NCBI GenBank assembly: GCA_947440875.1
Contig: CANETG010000064.1
Span: 1-11,648 of the forward strand
DNA: 11,648 bases
Direction: 5' to 3'
DNA from: Bacteriovoracaceae bacterium
Lineage (GTDB): Bacteria; Bdellovibrionota; Bacteriovoracia; Bacteriovoracales; Bacteriovoracaceae
Shown here: one piece after another, positions 6,434 to 11,648 of the stretch
Numbering within the stretch: the stretch's first letter is position 1
Layout: the number at the start of each line of letters is the position of its first letter
The notes under the pieces: generated by a model
Databases searched by the model: none
Told to the model about the DNA's origin: nothing
What the model saw: the letters and a program-made list of their open reading frames with translations, nothing else
Made by a program: the position numbers and the translations under genes

Positions 6434-6479
6434 AAACACCTGTTTTTTGAATATCTCATTGTCGTTATCTCGTCTTCTT

Positions 6480-6508
6480 AGTCTAATTTTCTTGAGAAAG
6501 AATGTAAA
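6480..6508 (-). promoter_or_regulatory. Promoter TTTACA-17-TAGACT for the five-gene operon
   Basis: On the minus strand, TTTACA (6508-6503, five of six consensus bases) and TAGACT (6485-6480, four of six) are separated by exactly 17 nt. The predicted start near 6473 gives a 5' leader of about 40 nt that includes the AGG ribosome site of the DUF1566 lipoprotein. This is the best sigma70-type promoter in the window. Confidence 0.6.
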
Positions 6509-6537
6509 ATTTACTCCCTTAAAAATCTTGGAAATCC

Positions 6538-6566
6538 TTGGGTTTACCCCTCTATCCCCCTATGGT
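6538..6566 (+). promoter_or_regulatory. Candidate promoter TTGGGT-17-TATGGT for queE
   Basis: TTGGGT (6538-6543) and TATGGT (6561-6566) are separated by 17 nt. A start near 6573 would leave a leader of only about 7 nt (pyrimidine/C-rich, no Shine-Dalgarno). The hexamers are only partial matches. Confidence 0.35.
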
Positions 6567-6579
6567 AGTCTGCCCACCC

Positions 6580-7281
6580 ATGACGACCCTTTTAATTAAC
6601 TCCATCTACCGCGCGACCGAAGGCGAGGGAATCCACATTGGAATCCCCCAGATCTTTGTGCGTTTTCAGGGTTGTCACATCGGTTGCGTGAACTGCGATT
6701 CCAAGGAAACTTGGGATTTTGATCCGACGATGACTAAAACTCTTGATGATGTGATGGAAGACGTTGAAGTCCTTTCCCAAGATATTATTAAACGCGTTTC
6801 CATTACTGGCGGAGACCCACTTCATCCGTCGCATATTCCGTCGCTCATGGAACTTATCCGCGAACTGAAAAAAAGAAATTACTACATCAACATCGAAGCT
6901 GCGGGAACTCGCATCGTGAAAGACGTTTTTGATTCGGTTGATTTTATTTCTTACGATGTGAAAACACCATCAACCAATGTTAAAACGAGCCCAGAAATCC
7001 TACTTAAGTTTATTAATGAGTATGGAACGAAGGCGCAGGTAAAGGCCGTGGTCGCCAATAAGAAAGATTTTGAAAGCGTGTACGATGCTTTCCACTTTGT
7101 AAAAAATAGCGGCGGAAAAGTCGTTCCGTGGTGCCTCACGCCTTGCTATGAGCCTGAAGAAAAGTTTCCGATGCTCAGATTCCAGCAAGTCGTTCAAATG
7201 AACGAGGACTTCGGACTTCCTTTCCGGGTGATTGGTCAGCAGCATAAATGGATGTATGGGTCTCAGGCCAAGCAAGTCTAA
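6580..7281 (+). CDS. queE: 7-carboxy-7-deazaguanine synthase (radical SAM)
   Basis: A 233-residue protein with the QueE signature. E-G-E-G is at 14-17, then R-F-Q-G-C32-H-I-G-C36-V-N-C39-D, the CxxxCxxC motif that ligates the radical-SAM [4Fe-4S] cluster. I-T-G-G-D-P (75-80) contributes to SAM binding, and NIEAAGT (104-110), YDVKTPS (125-131) and R-V-I-G-Q-Q-H-K (216-223) follow. QueE converts 6-carboxy-5,6,7,8-tetrahydropterin to 7-carboxy-7-deazaguanine, using SAM and Mg2+, on the pathway to preQ0 and queuosine (or deazapurine DNA modification). The ATG at 6580 is chosen because the EGEG and substrate region follow at the usual distance; upstream codons are proline-rich and look non-coding. 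queC, queD and queF are not in this window, so the gene stands alone. It is divergent from the lipoprotein operon. Confidence 0.92.
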   Translation: MTTLLINSIYRATEGEGIHIGIPQIFVRFQGCHIGCVNCDSKETWDFDPTMTKTLDDVMEDVEVLSQDIIKRVSITGGDPLHPSHIPSLMELIRELKKRNYYINIEAAGTRIVKDVFDSVDFISYDVKTPSTNVKTSPEILLKFINEYGTKAQVKAVVANKKDFESVYDAFHFVKNSGGKVVPWCLTPCYEPEEKFPMLRFQQVVQMNEDFGLPFRVIGQQHKWMYGSQAKQV

Positions 7282-7284
7282 TTT

Positions 7285-7302
7285 CGAGTCTTCGACTTTA
7301 TT
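7285..7302 (+). terminator. Possible weak terminator after queE
   Basis: GAGTC-ttc-GACTT just after the queE stop can form a short stem (four Watson-Crick pairs plus one G-T) followed by TATTAG. The T-tract is poor, so this is a tentative call. The rest of the gap up to 7415 shows nothing I can name. Confidence 0.25.
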
Positions 7303-7415
7303 AGTAAGCCCACACATGCAACAAAAGCTGCTGATGTCGACACGCAGAATACGACGACACCGTCCTGGAGAACAAGAGAACTATGTTTAAATTCTTGTTG
7401 GGTAATAAACAATTC

Positions 7416-7796
7416 TTAGCCCTTTAGTATTCTCCAGAACCAATTTGCCCAACCCAAAATAAACATAAGTCCGCCAAGCGGAACAATGATCGCGAAGATT
7501 TTTATCTCGGAAATAGCGTAGAAATAACAATTAAAAGAAAAAAGAAAAACCCCAGCGACGAAAGCATAGTGAGAGACTTTGAGTCTTGCCGTTGAGTGGA
7601 GCTGATAGAGACCTAAGAGCACTAATCCGAACGCGTGATAGAAGTGATAGCGAACTCCCGTTTCAAAGGTAATAAGCTTCTCTGGAGTCACGATACTTTT
7701 TAAACCGTGCGCTCCGAAGGCTCCGATGACCACACCCAGAAAGAGAAGACCTGTTCCGGCAAGAAGTGATGTTCGAGCGTTTTGATTGATTGTCAT
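7416..7796 (-). CDS. DUF423 family inner-membrane protein
   Basis: A 126-residue, very hydrophobic protein with four predicted membrane segments at about 10-30, 49-66, 76-95 and 99-120. Family motifs are clear: GAFGAHGLK (25-33) at the end of the first segment, RYHFYHAFGL (49-58) at the start of the second and PLGGLMFILGW (106-116) in the fourth. The length matches the DUF423 (YgdD-like) family, whose function is unknown. The ATG at 7796 overlaps the TGA of the upstream SprT-like gene (ATGA), and AGGA lies 8 nt before it. The two are co-transcribed and probably coupled. No strong terminator follows. Confidence 0.9.
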   Translation of the reverse strand: MTINQNARTSLLAGTGLLFLGVVIGAFGAHGLKSIVTPEKLITFETGVRYHFYHAFGLVLLGLYQLHSTARLKVSHYAFVAGVFLFSFNCYFYAISEIKIFAIIVPLGGLMFILGWANWFWRILKG

Positions 7797-8872
7797 TTAA
7801 ATATTCCTAGAAATAATTTTTGCGCTTTTCCTTCAACTCCGTGGCGAATAGAGAGCTTGCGGCCTTTTTCTTTTCCTACCTCTTGTGCCTCATGATCTGT
7901 CTGGCGGCCGGAAGATACGGTTCCGAGGCGGCGATAGATAAGACGGATGTTTTCTTCGAGATTTTTTTCGACTTTTACTAAAGCGAGCTGATCCTCGGAG
8001 GAGAATTCATTTTTAACTCCTTTCATCTTTTCATCAAATCCTCGTGCCATGCCGAGGAAAAAAGAATTTTTGGCACGAACGCCCGATAATCTATACTCCA
8101 CACGCGCTTGTTCCCACTGATGATCTAGTTCACGGTCGAGAAACTCCGCCACGTAGCGAGCGAGCATGACATTTGTTTTCGTTCCCGTGACTTCAAGACA
8201 AACTGTTCCTCGGCCCATAGAGATAACGGGACGGACGATGAAGTGACGGAGAATTTCGTAAATCGCTGTCATCTTATCATCTTTTCTTGAGCGAACTAGC
8301 AGGCGATCGAGATAAAGCGTTTCTTCTTTTTCGACGTAATCAAGATTGTGACGAAGAAGAAGGGCGTTAGCTTTGAGAGTGGCCATCTCGGCTTCATGAG
8401 CGTTTGAACTCTGAGCGAGTGAAAGAAGCTTCTGTACTTTACTCAGAATCTTTTCGGAATGAAGATCGCCTTCTTTGGCTTCGTTTTCCAGATTGAGATT
8501 CATCGTCGCCGCACTCACTGAATCAGGGAAATTGAATCGCCCGCAGATCGAATGAAATTCTTTTCCGTGTGAGGCAACGTTTCCGAATTCCAGAAGAGTG
8601 AAGTAGTGAGCGAGCTCGTGCCGAAGAATATCTCTCACCACCGAATCCTTCGCGGACCAGATGAGTCGCCTATTGAGACCGATTTGAAAGTAGGGTGCGT
8701 TGAAATGTCCCCATTCTTTTCCCTCGAACACAACAACATGAATCGGATAGAGGTAATTTTTCCAGAGGAATCTGGATCTTCGAACAGTTACATCGCACTC
8801 CTTGAGAATCTCTCGGAGCATCTGTTCTGTTTTCTGGATAAACGCGAGAGTCGTGGAGTCGTAAACAATCAT
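7793..8872 (-). CDS. SprT-like zinc metallopeptidase domain plus DUF2786 protein
   Basis: A 359-residue protein with two recognisable parts. Residues about 10-118 are SprT-like: H85-E-L-A-H89 is the zincin HExxH motif, and S-H102-G-K-E-F-H107 supplies the third zinc ligand in the usual S-H-G-x-x-F context. Residues about 138-180 are DUF2786: K-I-L-S-K-V-Q-K-L-L-S-L-A followed by N-A-H-E-A-E-M-A and L-L-L-R-H-N-L. The following basic region (about 195-290) matches what usually follows DUF2786 (DUF7168-like), and the tail is Lys/Arg-rich. SprT-domain proteins include DNA-protein-crosslink proteases such as Spartan, and DUF2786 occurs in phage and plasmid genes, so a nucleic-acid-linked peptidase is plausible but not shown. 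There is no signal peptide. The ATG at 8872 lacks a ribosome site but has a TACTAT -10-like box 10 nt upstream. Confidence 0.85.
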   Translation of the reverse strand: MIVYDSTTLAFIQKTEQMLREILKECDVTVRRSRFLWKNYLYPIHVVVFEGKEWGHFNAPYFQIGLNRRLIWSAKDSVVRDILRHELAHYFTLLEFGNVASHGKEFHSICGRFNFPDSVSAATMNLNLENEAKEGDLHSEKILSKVQKLLSLAQSSNAHEAEMATLKANALLLRHNLDYVEKEETLYLDRLLVRSRKDDKMTAIYEILRHFIVRPVISMGRGTVCLEVTGTKTNVMLARYVAEFLDRELDHQWEQARVEYRLSGVRAKNSFFLGMARGFDEKMKGVKNEFSSEDQLALVKVEKNLEENIRLIYRRLGTVSSGRQTDHEAQEVGKEKGRKLSIRHGVEGKAQKLFLGIFK

Positions 8873-8882
8873 AGTGAAACTG

Positions 8883-8888
8883 ATAGTA
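8883..8888 (-). promoter_or_regulatory. TACTAT -10-like box before the SprT-like gene
   Basis: TACTAT (five of six consensus bases) ends 10 nt before the ATG at 8872. Transcription would start about 4 nt before the start codon. No Shine-Dalgarno is present in the region and no convincing -35 is seen at 16-18 nt. Confidence 0.4.
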
Positions 8889-9039
8889 AGATTATTTGTG
8901 TTTTTGGTCTACAACCCAGTCATGTCTTTTCCGCTATTTATCAGAAGAAAAAAATGCCTGAGGGCCAAAATGCACTTCTTACGTGGTTAAATCGACCGTG
9001 TTACAAAATAGATAGTCCACACCACACGAAGGAGGGATG

Positions 9040-9390
9040 ATGTTTAATCTGGTAAAAGCTTCTGTACTACTTTTTGTCTTAACTGTTCTAAGTACGAAAG
9101 CGTTCGCGCTGACGGATATGAACTGTAAGGTGAAAAATGGTGAGATCGCCGGTATTAAAACTCTTCAGCTCACAGACGATCAGCTCGTGATTAATGGAGT
9201 GGTGACAATTGCTCTCGATAAACTTCGTGTGAAGTGCGCCAATATGGGCCGCCAGATTCGCCTCGAAGGTGAGGCGGAAGGTCTTCAGGTCATTCTCAAA
9301 ACGTGTTCAACAGAAGCTAAGGTTGAAGGACACATCATCGATGCTGTTAACAACGCTCAGGCACTTGTTCAATGTGATGAGGGCCTTTAG
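9040..9390 (+). CDS. Small secreted four-cysteine protein, function unknown
   Basis: A 116-residue protein from the ATG at 9040, which follows GAAGGAGG with 4-nt spacing. An ATG one codon earlier at 9037 is too close to that site. The signal peptide is residues 1-23, with Lys6, a hydrophobic core V9-L17 and an A-F-A cleavage motif (21-23). The mature 93 residues are predicted to be beta-rich and have four cysteines (29, 66, 89, 112), suiting two disulfides in the periplasm or outside the cell. The sequence DMNCKVKNGEIAGIKTLQLT suggests a small beta-sandwich or barrel. I do not recognise the family. The gene is monocistronic, ends in a strong terminator, and converges on another small exported four-Cys protein. 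Confidence 0.8.
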   Translation: MFNLVKASVLLFVLTVLSTKAFALTDMNCKVKNGEIAGIKTLQLTDDQLVINGVVTIALDKLRVKCANMGRQIRLEGEAEGLQVILKTCSTEAKVEGHIIDAVNNAQALVQCDEGL

Positions 9391-9413
9391 AAAATTTTCA
9401 ACCGAATTTCAAC

Positions 9414-9441
9414 AAAAAGCCCCATTCGAGGGGCTTTTTTT
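9414..9441. terminator. Bidirectional intrinsic terminator shared by two convergent genes
   Basis: AAAAAGCCCC (9414-9423), loop ATTCGA and GGGGCTTTTT (9430-9439) make a perfect 10-bp hairpin, with T-tracts in both directions. It serves the rightward gene ending at 9390 and, on the other strand, the leftward gene whose TAA (9442-9440) abuts it. Confidence 0.93.
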
Positions 9442-9892
9442 ATTCACAGATAAGAGTGTCTTCGAAAGCTTGTCCAAAAATAGAGCCTTTCTGGGCCATT
9501 TCGAGAATTGATCCTTTCTTCTCAATTTCTACATCCAATTCAAAGAAAGAAGCACCATCGATAGTTAAAGACTGATTCCCCAGAACTTTTTTCCCGGAAC
9601 AAGAATACTTAATTGAGGCCACAGCGAGACCGAGCTCAGAGTTCACTGATTCGGTACGAGTTTTTCCGTCGGCAATGATTTCTTCAGATCCTCTTTCCTG
9701 AGATTCGTCATCAGTAGAAGTCACAGTATAAACAGTCACACCATTTTGAATCGCCTGAGTGATAACGACATCAGTAGAGCCGGTAGCAGTTCCAGTGGTT
9801 GAGCGACAAGAAGCGTACGTGCCTGCTAATTTCGGGCAAGCGGCAAAAGCACTGAATGAAAACAAAGCAACAAGAGCAGCAAGAACGCGCAT
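9440..9892 (-). CDS. Small secreted four-cysteine protein, function unknown
   Basis: A 150-residue protein from the ATG at 9892, supported by AAGGAG with 7-nt spacing. An in-frame ATG 39 nt upstream would place that site inside the gene and spoil the signal peptide. The signal peptide is residues 1-17 (Arg2, a Leu/Val/Phe core, A-F-A before the cleavage). The mature protein starts ACPKLAGTYASCR and has four cysteines (19, 29, 98, 149), the last one residue before the end. The C-P-x-L-x-G-x-Y-x-x-C opening looks like a lipocalin-type or small beta-barrel start, but I cannot name the family. The stop abuts the shared terminator. A 23-bp perfect-arm palindrome lies 17 nt upstream of the ATG, in the probable leader or operator region. 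Confidence 0.82.
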   Translation of the reverse strand: MRVLAALVALFSFSAFAACPKLAGTYASCRSTTGTATGSTDVVITQAIQNGVTVYTVTSTDDESQERGSEEIIADGKTRTESVNSELGLAVASIKYSCSGKKVLGNQSLTIDGASFFELDVEIEKKGSILEMAQKGSIFGQAFEDTLICE

Positions 9893-9908
9893 CGAAAAAC
9901 TCCTTAAA

Positions 9909-9931
9909 GTGTTGAACTGAAATTTCAACAC
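9909..9931. promoter_or_regulatory. 23-bp inverted repeat, candidate operator or leader hairpin
   Basis: GTGTTGAA (9909-9916) and TTCAACAC (9924-9931) are perfect 8-bp arms around a 7-nt centre. The site is just upstream of the ribosome site of the leftward secreted-protein gene and between it and the divergent Cys-rich gene. It could be a repressor operator or, in the message, a stem-loop next to the Shine-Dalgarno sequence. Confidence 0.5.
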
Positions 9932-9954
9932 GCACGAAAAACGAAGTCTATAAA
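9925..9954 (+). promoter_or_regulatory. Candidate promoter TCAACA-18-TATAAA toward the Cys-rich repeat gene
   Basis: TCAACA (9925-9930, four of six) and TATAAA (9949-9954, five of six) are 18 nt apart on the plus strand. This would give a leader of about 120 nt before 10082. The -35 overlaps the right arm of the 23-bp inverted repeat, so a factor bound there could control it. Other promoters closer to the gene are possible but weaker. Confidence 0.3.
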
Positions 9955-10081
9955 AGATGGCAGTTTTGCACTGGTAACATTGCGTCTCGCATTAAGGACC
10001 GAAAATTATTTGAAAGCGAGTTGGCAATTGTATTGCAGCGAAATTCTCAAGAATCCCATTATAGCCACAAGGAGTGTCACT

Positions 10082-11648
10082 ATGGTTCGCAAAATCGCGA
10101 CGTACGTATTGCTATTGTCCGTGTCCCTCAACTCTTTCAGCTCAATTGAAAAGCCGATGAAATTTACCGGCCAGAACGCTGAGACGGTGAAGCTCGAAAA
10201 TACCATCAAGGTGATCCGTTCCGTGCCACGTGAAGTCCCAAGCACGTGCACTCGCCAGGTTCCGTATCAAGTTTACCGCTGCAATGATGTCACGAGATAC
10301 CGCGAGCAGTGCAGCTGGGTTCCCGCAGAACAAGAGTGTCGCACAGAATACGATCGCCAATGTCGAAGTGTGACTCGTTACCGAGAAGAGTGTACCCGCG
10401 GAGCTTCTCGCCAAGAATGTTCGACCACTCCTTCAAGACAAGTTTGTACCGATCGTCCGTCCCGCAGAGTTTGTACGCAAATCCCAACGAGACAAGAATG
10501 TTCGAACACTCCTTCAAGACAGGTTTGTACGGACCTTCCTTCTCGCCAAGAATGTACGTCCACTCCTTCAAGAGAAGTTTGCGTAGAACGTCCGACGCGT
10601 GAAGTTTGTCGGACTCGTCCAGATGGTCAGCAGGTTTGCTCAACTGTCGGTGGTGGTCAGCATTGTACAACAGTTGGTGGTGATCAACAGTGTCGCACTG
10701 TGGGTGGTGGGCAAGACTGTCGCACTGTCGGCGGTGACCGTGAATGTCGTACAGTTGGAGGCGGAGAAACATGTGCTGACGTCGGTGGTGGCCAGGACTG
10801 TAGAACGGTCGGTGGAGATCGCGAATGTCGTACGGTTGAAGGTGATCCAATCTGTCGCCAAGTCTCTTACTCAGATCAAGACTGTGATGATGTTCCAAGA
10901 CAAGCTTGCCGGACAATTCCAGCGCACAATGAATGTGACCAGGTTCCTTACACAGAAGAAGTTTGTGGAAACGAAACGGCCTACAAACCTGAAACCTATG
11001 CTTGTACTGAAACGAAATACGAAGACAAAGAAGTGGAGAAGAAAGTTTCTGGTGTCATGAATGTAACGTTTAAAACTAATGGTCTCGTCGAAGAATTCGG
11101 AGCCCTCATCTCTTTGGTTCCGGATGCGAAGGGTAAAAGTTTTACTCCCGTGATGAAACTGACTTCCGAACCGAAGATCTTCGTCATCGTGAAGAAAAAA
11201 GAGGCGAAGATCCGTGCAGAAGGCGAAAAAGAAATCAAGGTTGAAGGTGAAATCGAAGTCGAGCTTCAGGAAAGAGTCAACGAAGCTGTCGAGTTCCCGG
11301 TCATTGAATCAGCGACCCTTGAGAAAAAAACAAGCCTTCTCTCGATCCTCTTTGCGAAAATGCTTCCGACCGAAGCTGGGTCCGTTCGTAAAGGTGAGCT
11401 CGATTTCTCCATGACCAATAAGGGGAAAGAAGTCGCGAAACTTCAGGATAAATACCCAGGAGTAAAAGTCGAGCTCAAGAAAGTCGAGAAGAAAGATCTC
11501 ATGATTCTTAACTTGAAAGATCTCATTACTGGCCCTCTTAATGGTGGTGGACTCTTCAGCAGCAGTAAGCTTGCGATGACACTCCAGCTTAAGATACCCT
11601 CAAAGATCAGTGGAGAAATCCTGAACTCGAAGAAGCCTCAGACTGAGA
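10082..11648 (+). CDS. Exported Cys-x8-Cys repeat protein (3' end beyond the window)
   Basis: From the ATG at 10082 (AAGGAG with 7-nt spacing) 522 codons are open to the window edge with no stop. Residues 1-21 form a signal peptide (V-R-K, then a Leu/Val core, cleavage near SFSS). Residues 56-308 hold 28 cysteines. From Cys104 to Cys176 every step is exactly nine residues, then ten, then Cys186 to Cys258 again all nine. Two unit types are seen: S-R-Q-V-C-T-x-x-P (about 109-180) and G-G-D-R-E-C-R-T-V (about 186-252). Before and after are more degenerate units rich in Arg, Tyr and acidic residues. Residues 309-522 have no cysteine and alternate charged, strand-like segments (for example IRAEGEKEIKVEGEIEVEL). 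I cannot name a family. A rigid disulfide-bonded fibre or stalk carrying a C-terminal domain, acting in the periplasm or on the surface, is an inference. Confidence 0.85.
   Translation, partial: MVRKIATYVLLLSVSLNSFSSIEKPMKFTGQNAETVKLENTIKVIRSVPREVPSTCTRQVPYQVYRCNDVTRYREQCSWVPAEQECRTEYDRQCRSVTRYREECTRGASRQECSTTPSRQVCTDRPSRRVCTQIPTRQECSNTPSRQVCTDLPSRQECTSTPSREVCVERPTREVCRTRPDGQQVCSTVGGGQHCTTVGGDQQCRTVGGGQDCRTVGGDRECRTVGGGETCADVGGGQDCRTVGGDRECRTVEGDPICRQVSYSDQDCDDVPRQACRTIPAHNECDQVPYTEEVCGNETAYKPETYACTETKYEDKEVEKKVSGVMNVTFKTNGLVEEFGALISLVPDAKGKSFTPVMKLTSEPKIFVIVKKKEAKIRAEGEKEIKVEGEIEVELQERVNEAVEFPVIESATLEKKTSLLSILFAKMLPTEAGSVRKGELDFSMTNKGKEVAKLQDKYPGVKVELKKVEKKDLMILNLKDLITGPLNGGGLFSSSKLAMTLQLKIPSKISGEILNSKKPQTE
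10391..10858 (+). repeat. 27-nt tandem coding repeat (9-residue Cys units)
   Basis: The TGT/TGC codons of Cys104-Cys176 and Cys186-Cys258 recur every 27 nt, with one 30-nt step between the two blocks. There are about 17 units. The first block shares DNA words such as ACTCCTTCAAGA (10427, 10509, 10562) and TCTCGCCAAGAATGT (10405, 10540). The second shares GTCGGTGGTGG and GAATGTCGTAC. Units differ at many silent positions, so this is a diverged coding repeat and not a fresh satellite. Confidence 0.85.

Noticed and set aside
6434..6439. GTG start two codons upstream for the DUF1566 lipoprotein
   Set aside because: The GTG is part of the AGGTG ribosome site; the ATG at 6433 gives correct spacing and a normal lipoprotein signal.
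6500..6580. preQ1 riboswitch in front of queE
   Set aside because: I looked for the short H-type pseudoknot pattern with an A-rich tail; only a GGGT/ACCC complement with a 2-nt loop is present, and the predicted leader is too short.
7282..7415. Small RNA or attachment site in the gap after queE
   Set aside because: Only weak short hairpins and no direct repeats, promoter or tRNA-like fold could be seen.
8606..9040. Plus-strand open frame upstream of the small secreted protein
   Set aside because: It is antisense to the SprT-like gene over most of its length, lacks a family match, and the downstream start has a strong ribosome site inside its last codons.
9893..9931. Upstream in-frame ATG for the leftward four-Cys protein
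   Set aside because: It would add 13 residues before the signal peptide and swallow the AAGGAG site; the ATG at 9892 is better supported.
10391..10858. CRISPR-like or satellite array
   Set aside because: The period is a constant 27 nt with no unique spacers, units are diverged at silent sites, and the stretch is coding with conserved cysteines.
10290..10916. Long minus-strand open frame across the Cys repeat region (208 codons), plus shorter ones in other frames
   Set aside because: The 27-nt period is a multiple of three, so any frame free of stops in one unit stays free in the others. The plus-strand frame has a ribosome site, a signal peptide and silent-site divergence; the opposite frames are His/Asp/Arg-rich artefacts.

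Overview
The window (about 46% GC by eye) is densely coded, with overlapping genes, short intergenic gaps and many small secreted proteins or lipoproteins. Together with a DUF1566-type lipoprotein, a group III truncated globin and a SprT/DUF2786 protein, this fits a free-living Gram-negative bacterium of the Bdellovibrionota/Oligoflexia kind. That placement is an inference from gene style. No rRNA, tRNA or complete marker gene here fixes the taxonomy, and I see no tRNA, CRISPR array, IS element or phage gene.

Layout. 1-418 (-) is the N-terminal part of a patatin-like phospholipase. It is divergent from a TIGR01777/YfcH-type SDR (480-1388, +). The SDR converges on an aldehyde dehydrogenase (1499-2935, -). 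The gap between them holds a REP-like element: three perfect 21-nt copies, one direct and two inverted, enclosing a small hairpin. A small lipoprotein gene (2971-3348, +) is divergent from the dehydrogenase.

6433 down to 3319 (-) is a tightly packed five-gene operon: DUF1566/Lcl-type lipoprotein, helical HEAT-like protein, zinc-ribbon protein, FemAB/GNAT-like protein, and group III truncated hemoglobin. Every junction overlaps (TAATG, an 89-nt or shorter overlap, TAATG, ATGA), and a good promoter (TTTACA-17-TAGACT) precedes the first gene. queE (6580-7281, +) is divergent from it. A coupled pair follows at 8872-7416 (-): a SprT-like metallopeptidase/DUF2786 protein and a DUF423 membrane protein.

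The right end (9040-11648) is a cluster of exported, cysteine-containing proteins. Two small four-Cys proteins converge on a shared bidirectional terminator. After them comes an open reading frame that starts at 10082 and runs off the window end (522 codons, no stop). It encodes a signal peptide, 28 cysteines spaced almost exactly every nine residues in two different repeat flavours, and a Cys-free C-terminal region. This Cys-x8-Cys repeat protein is the most unusual object here. Silent-site divergence between duplicated repeat units suggests that selection maintains the protein pattern.

Several first-in-unit genes (patatin, the 2971 lipoprotein, SprT, queE) lack a Shine-Dalgarno sequence and have a -10-like hexamer 6-13 nt before the ATG, suggesting leaderless or near-leaderless transcripts. 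Genes for exported proteins at the right end carry strong AAGGAG-type sites.
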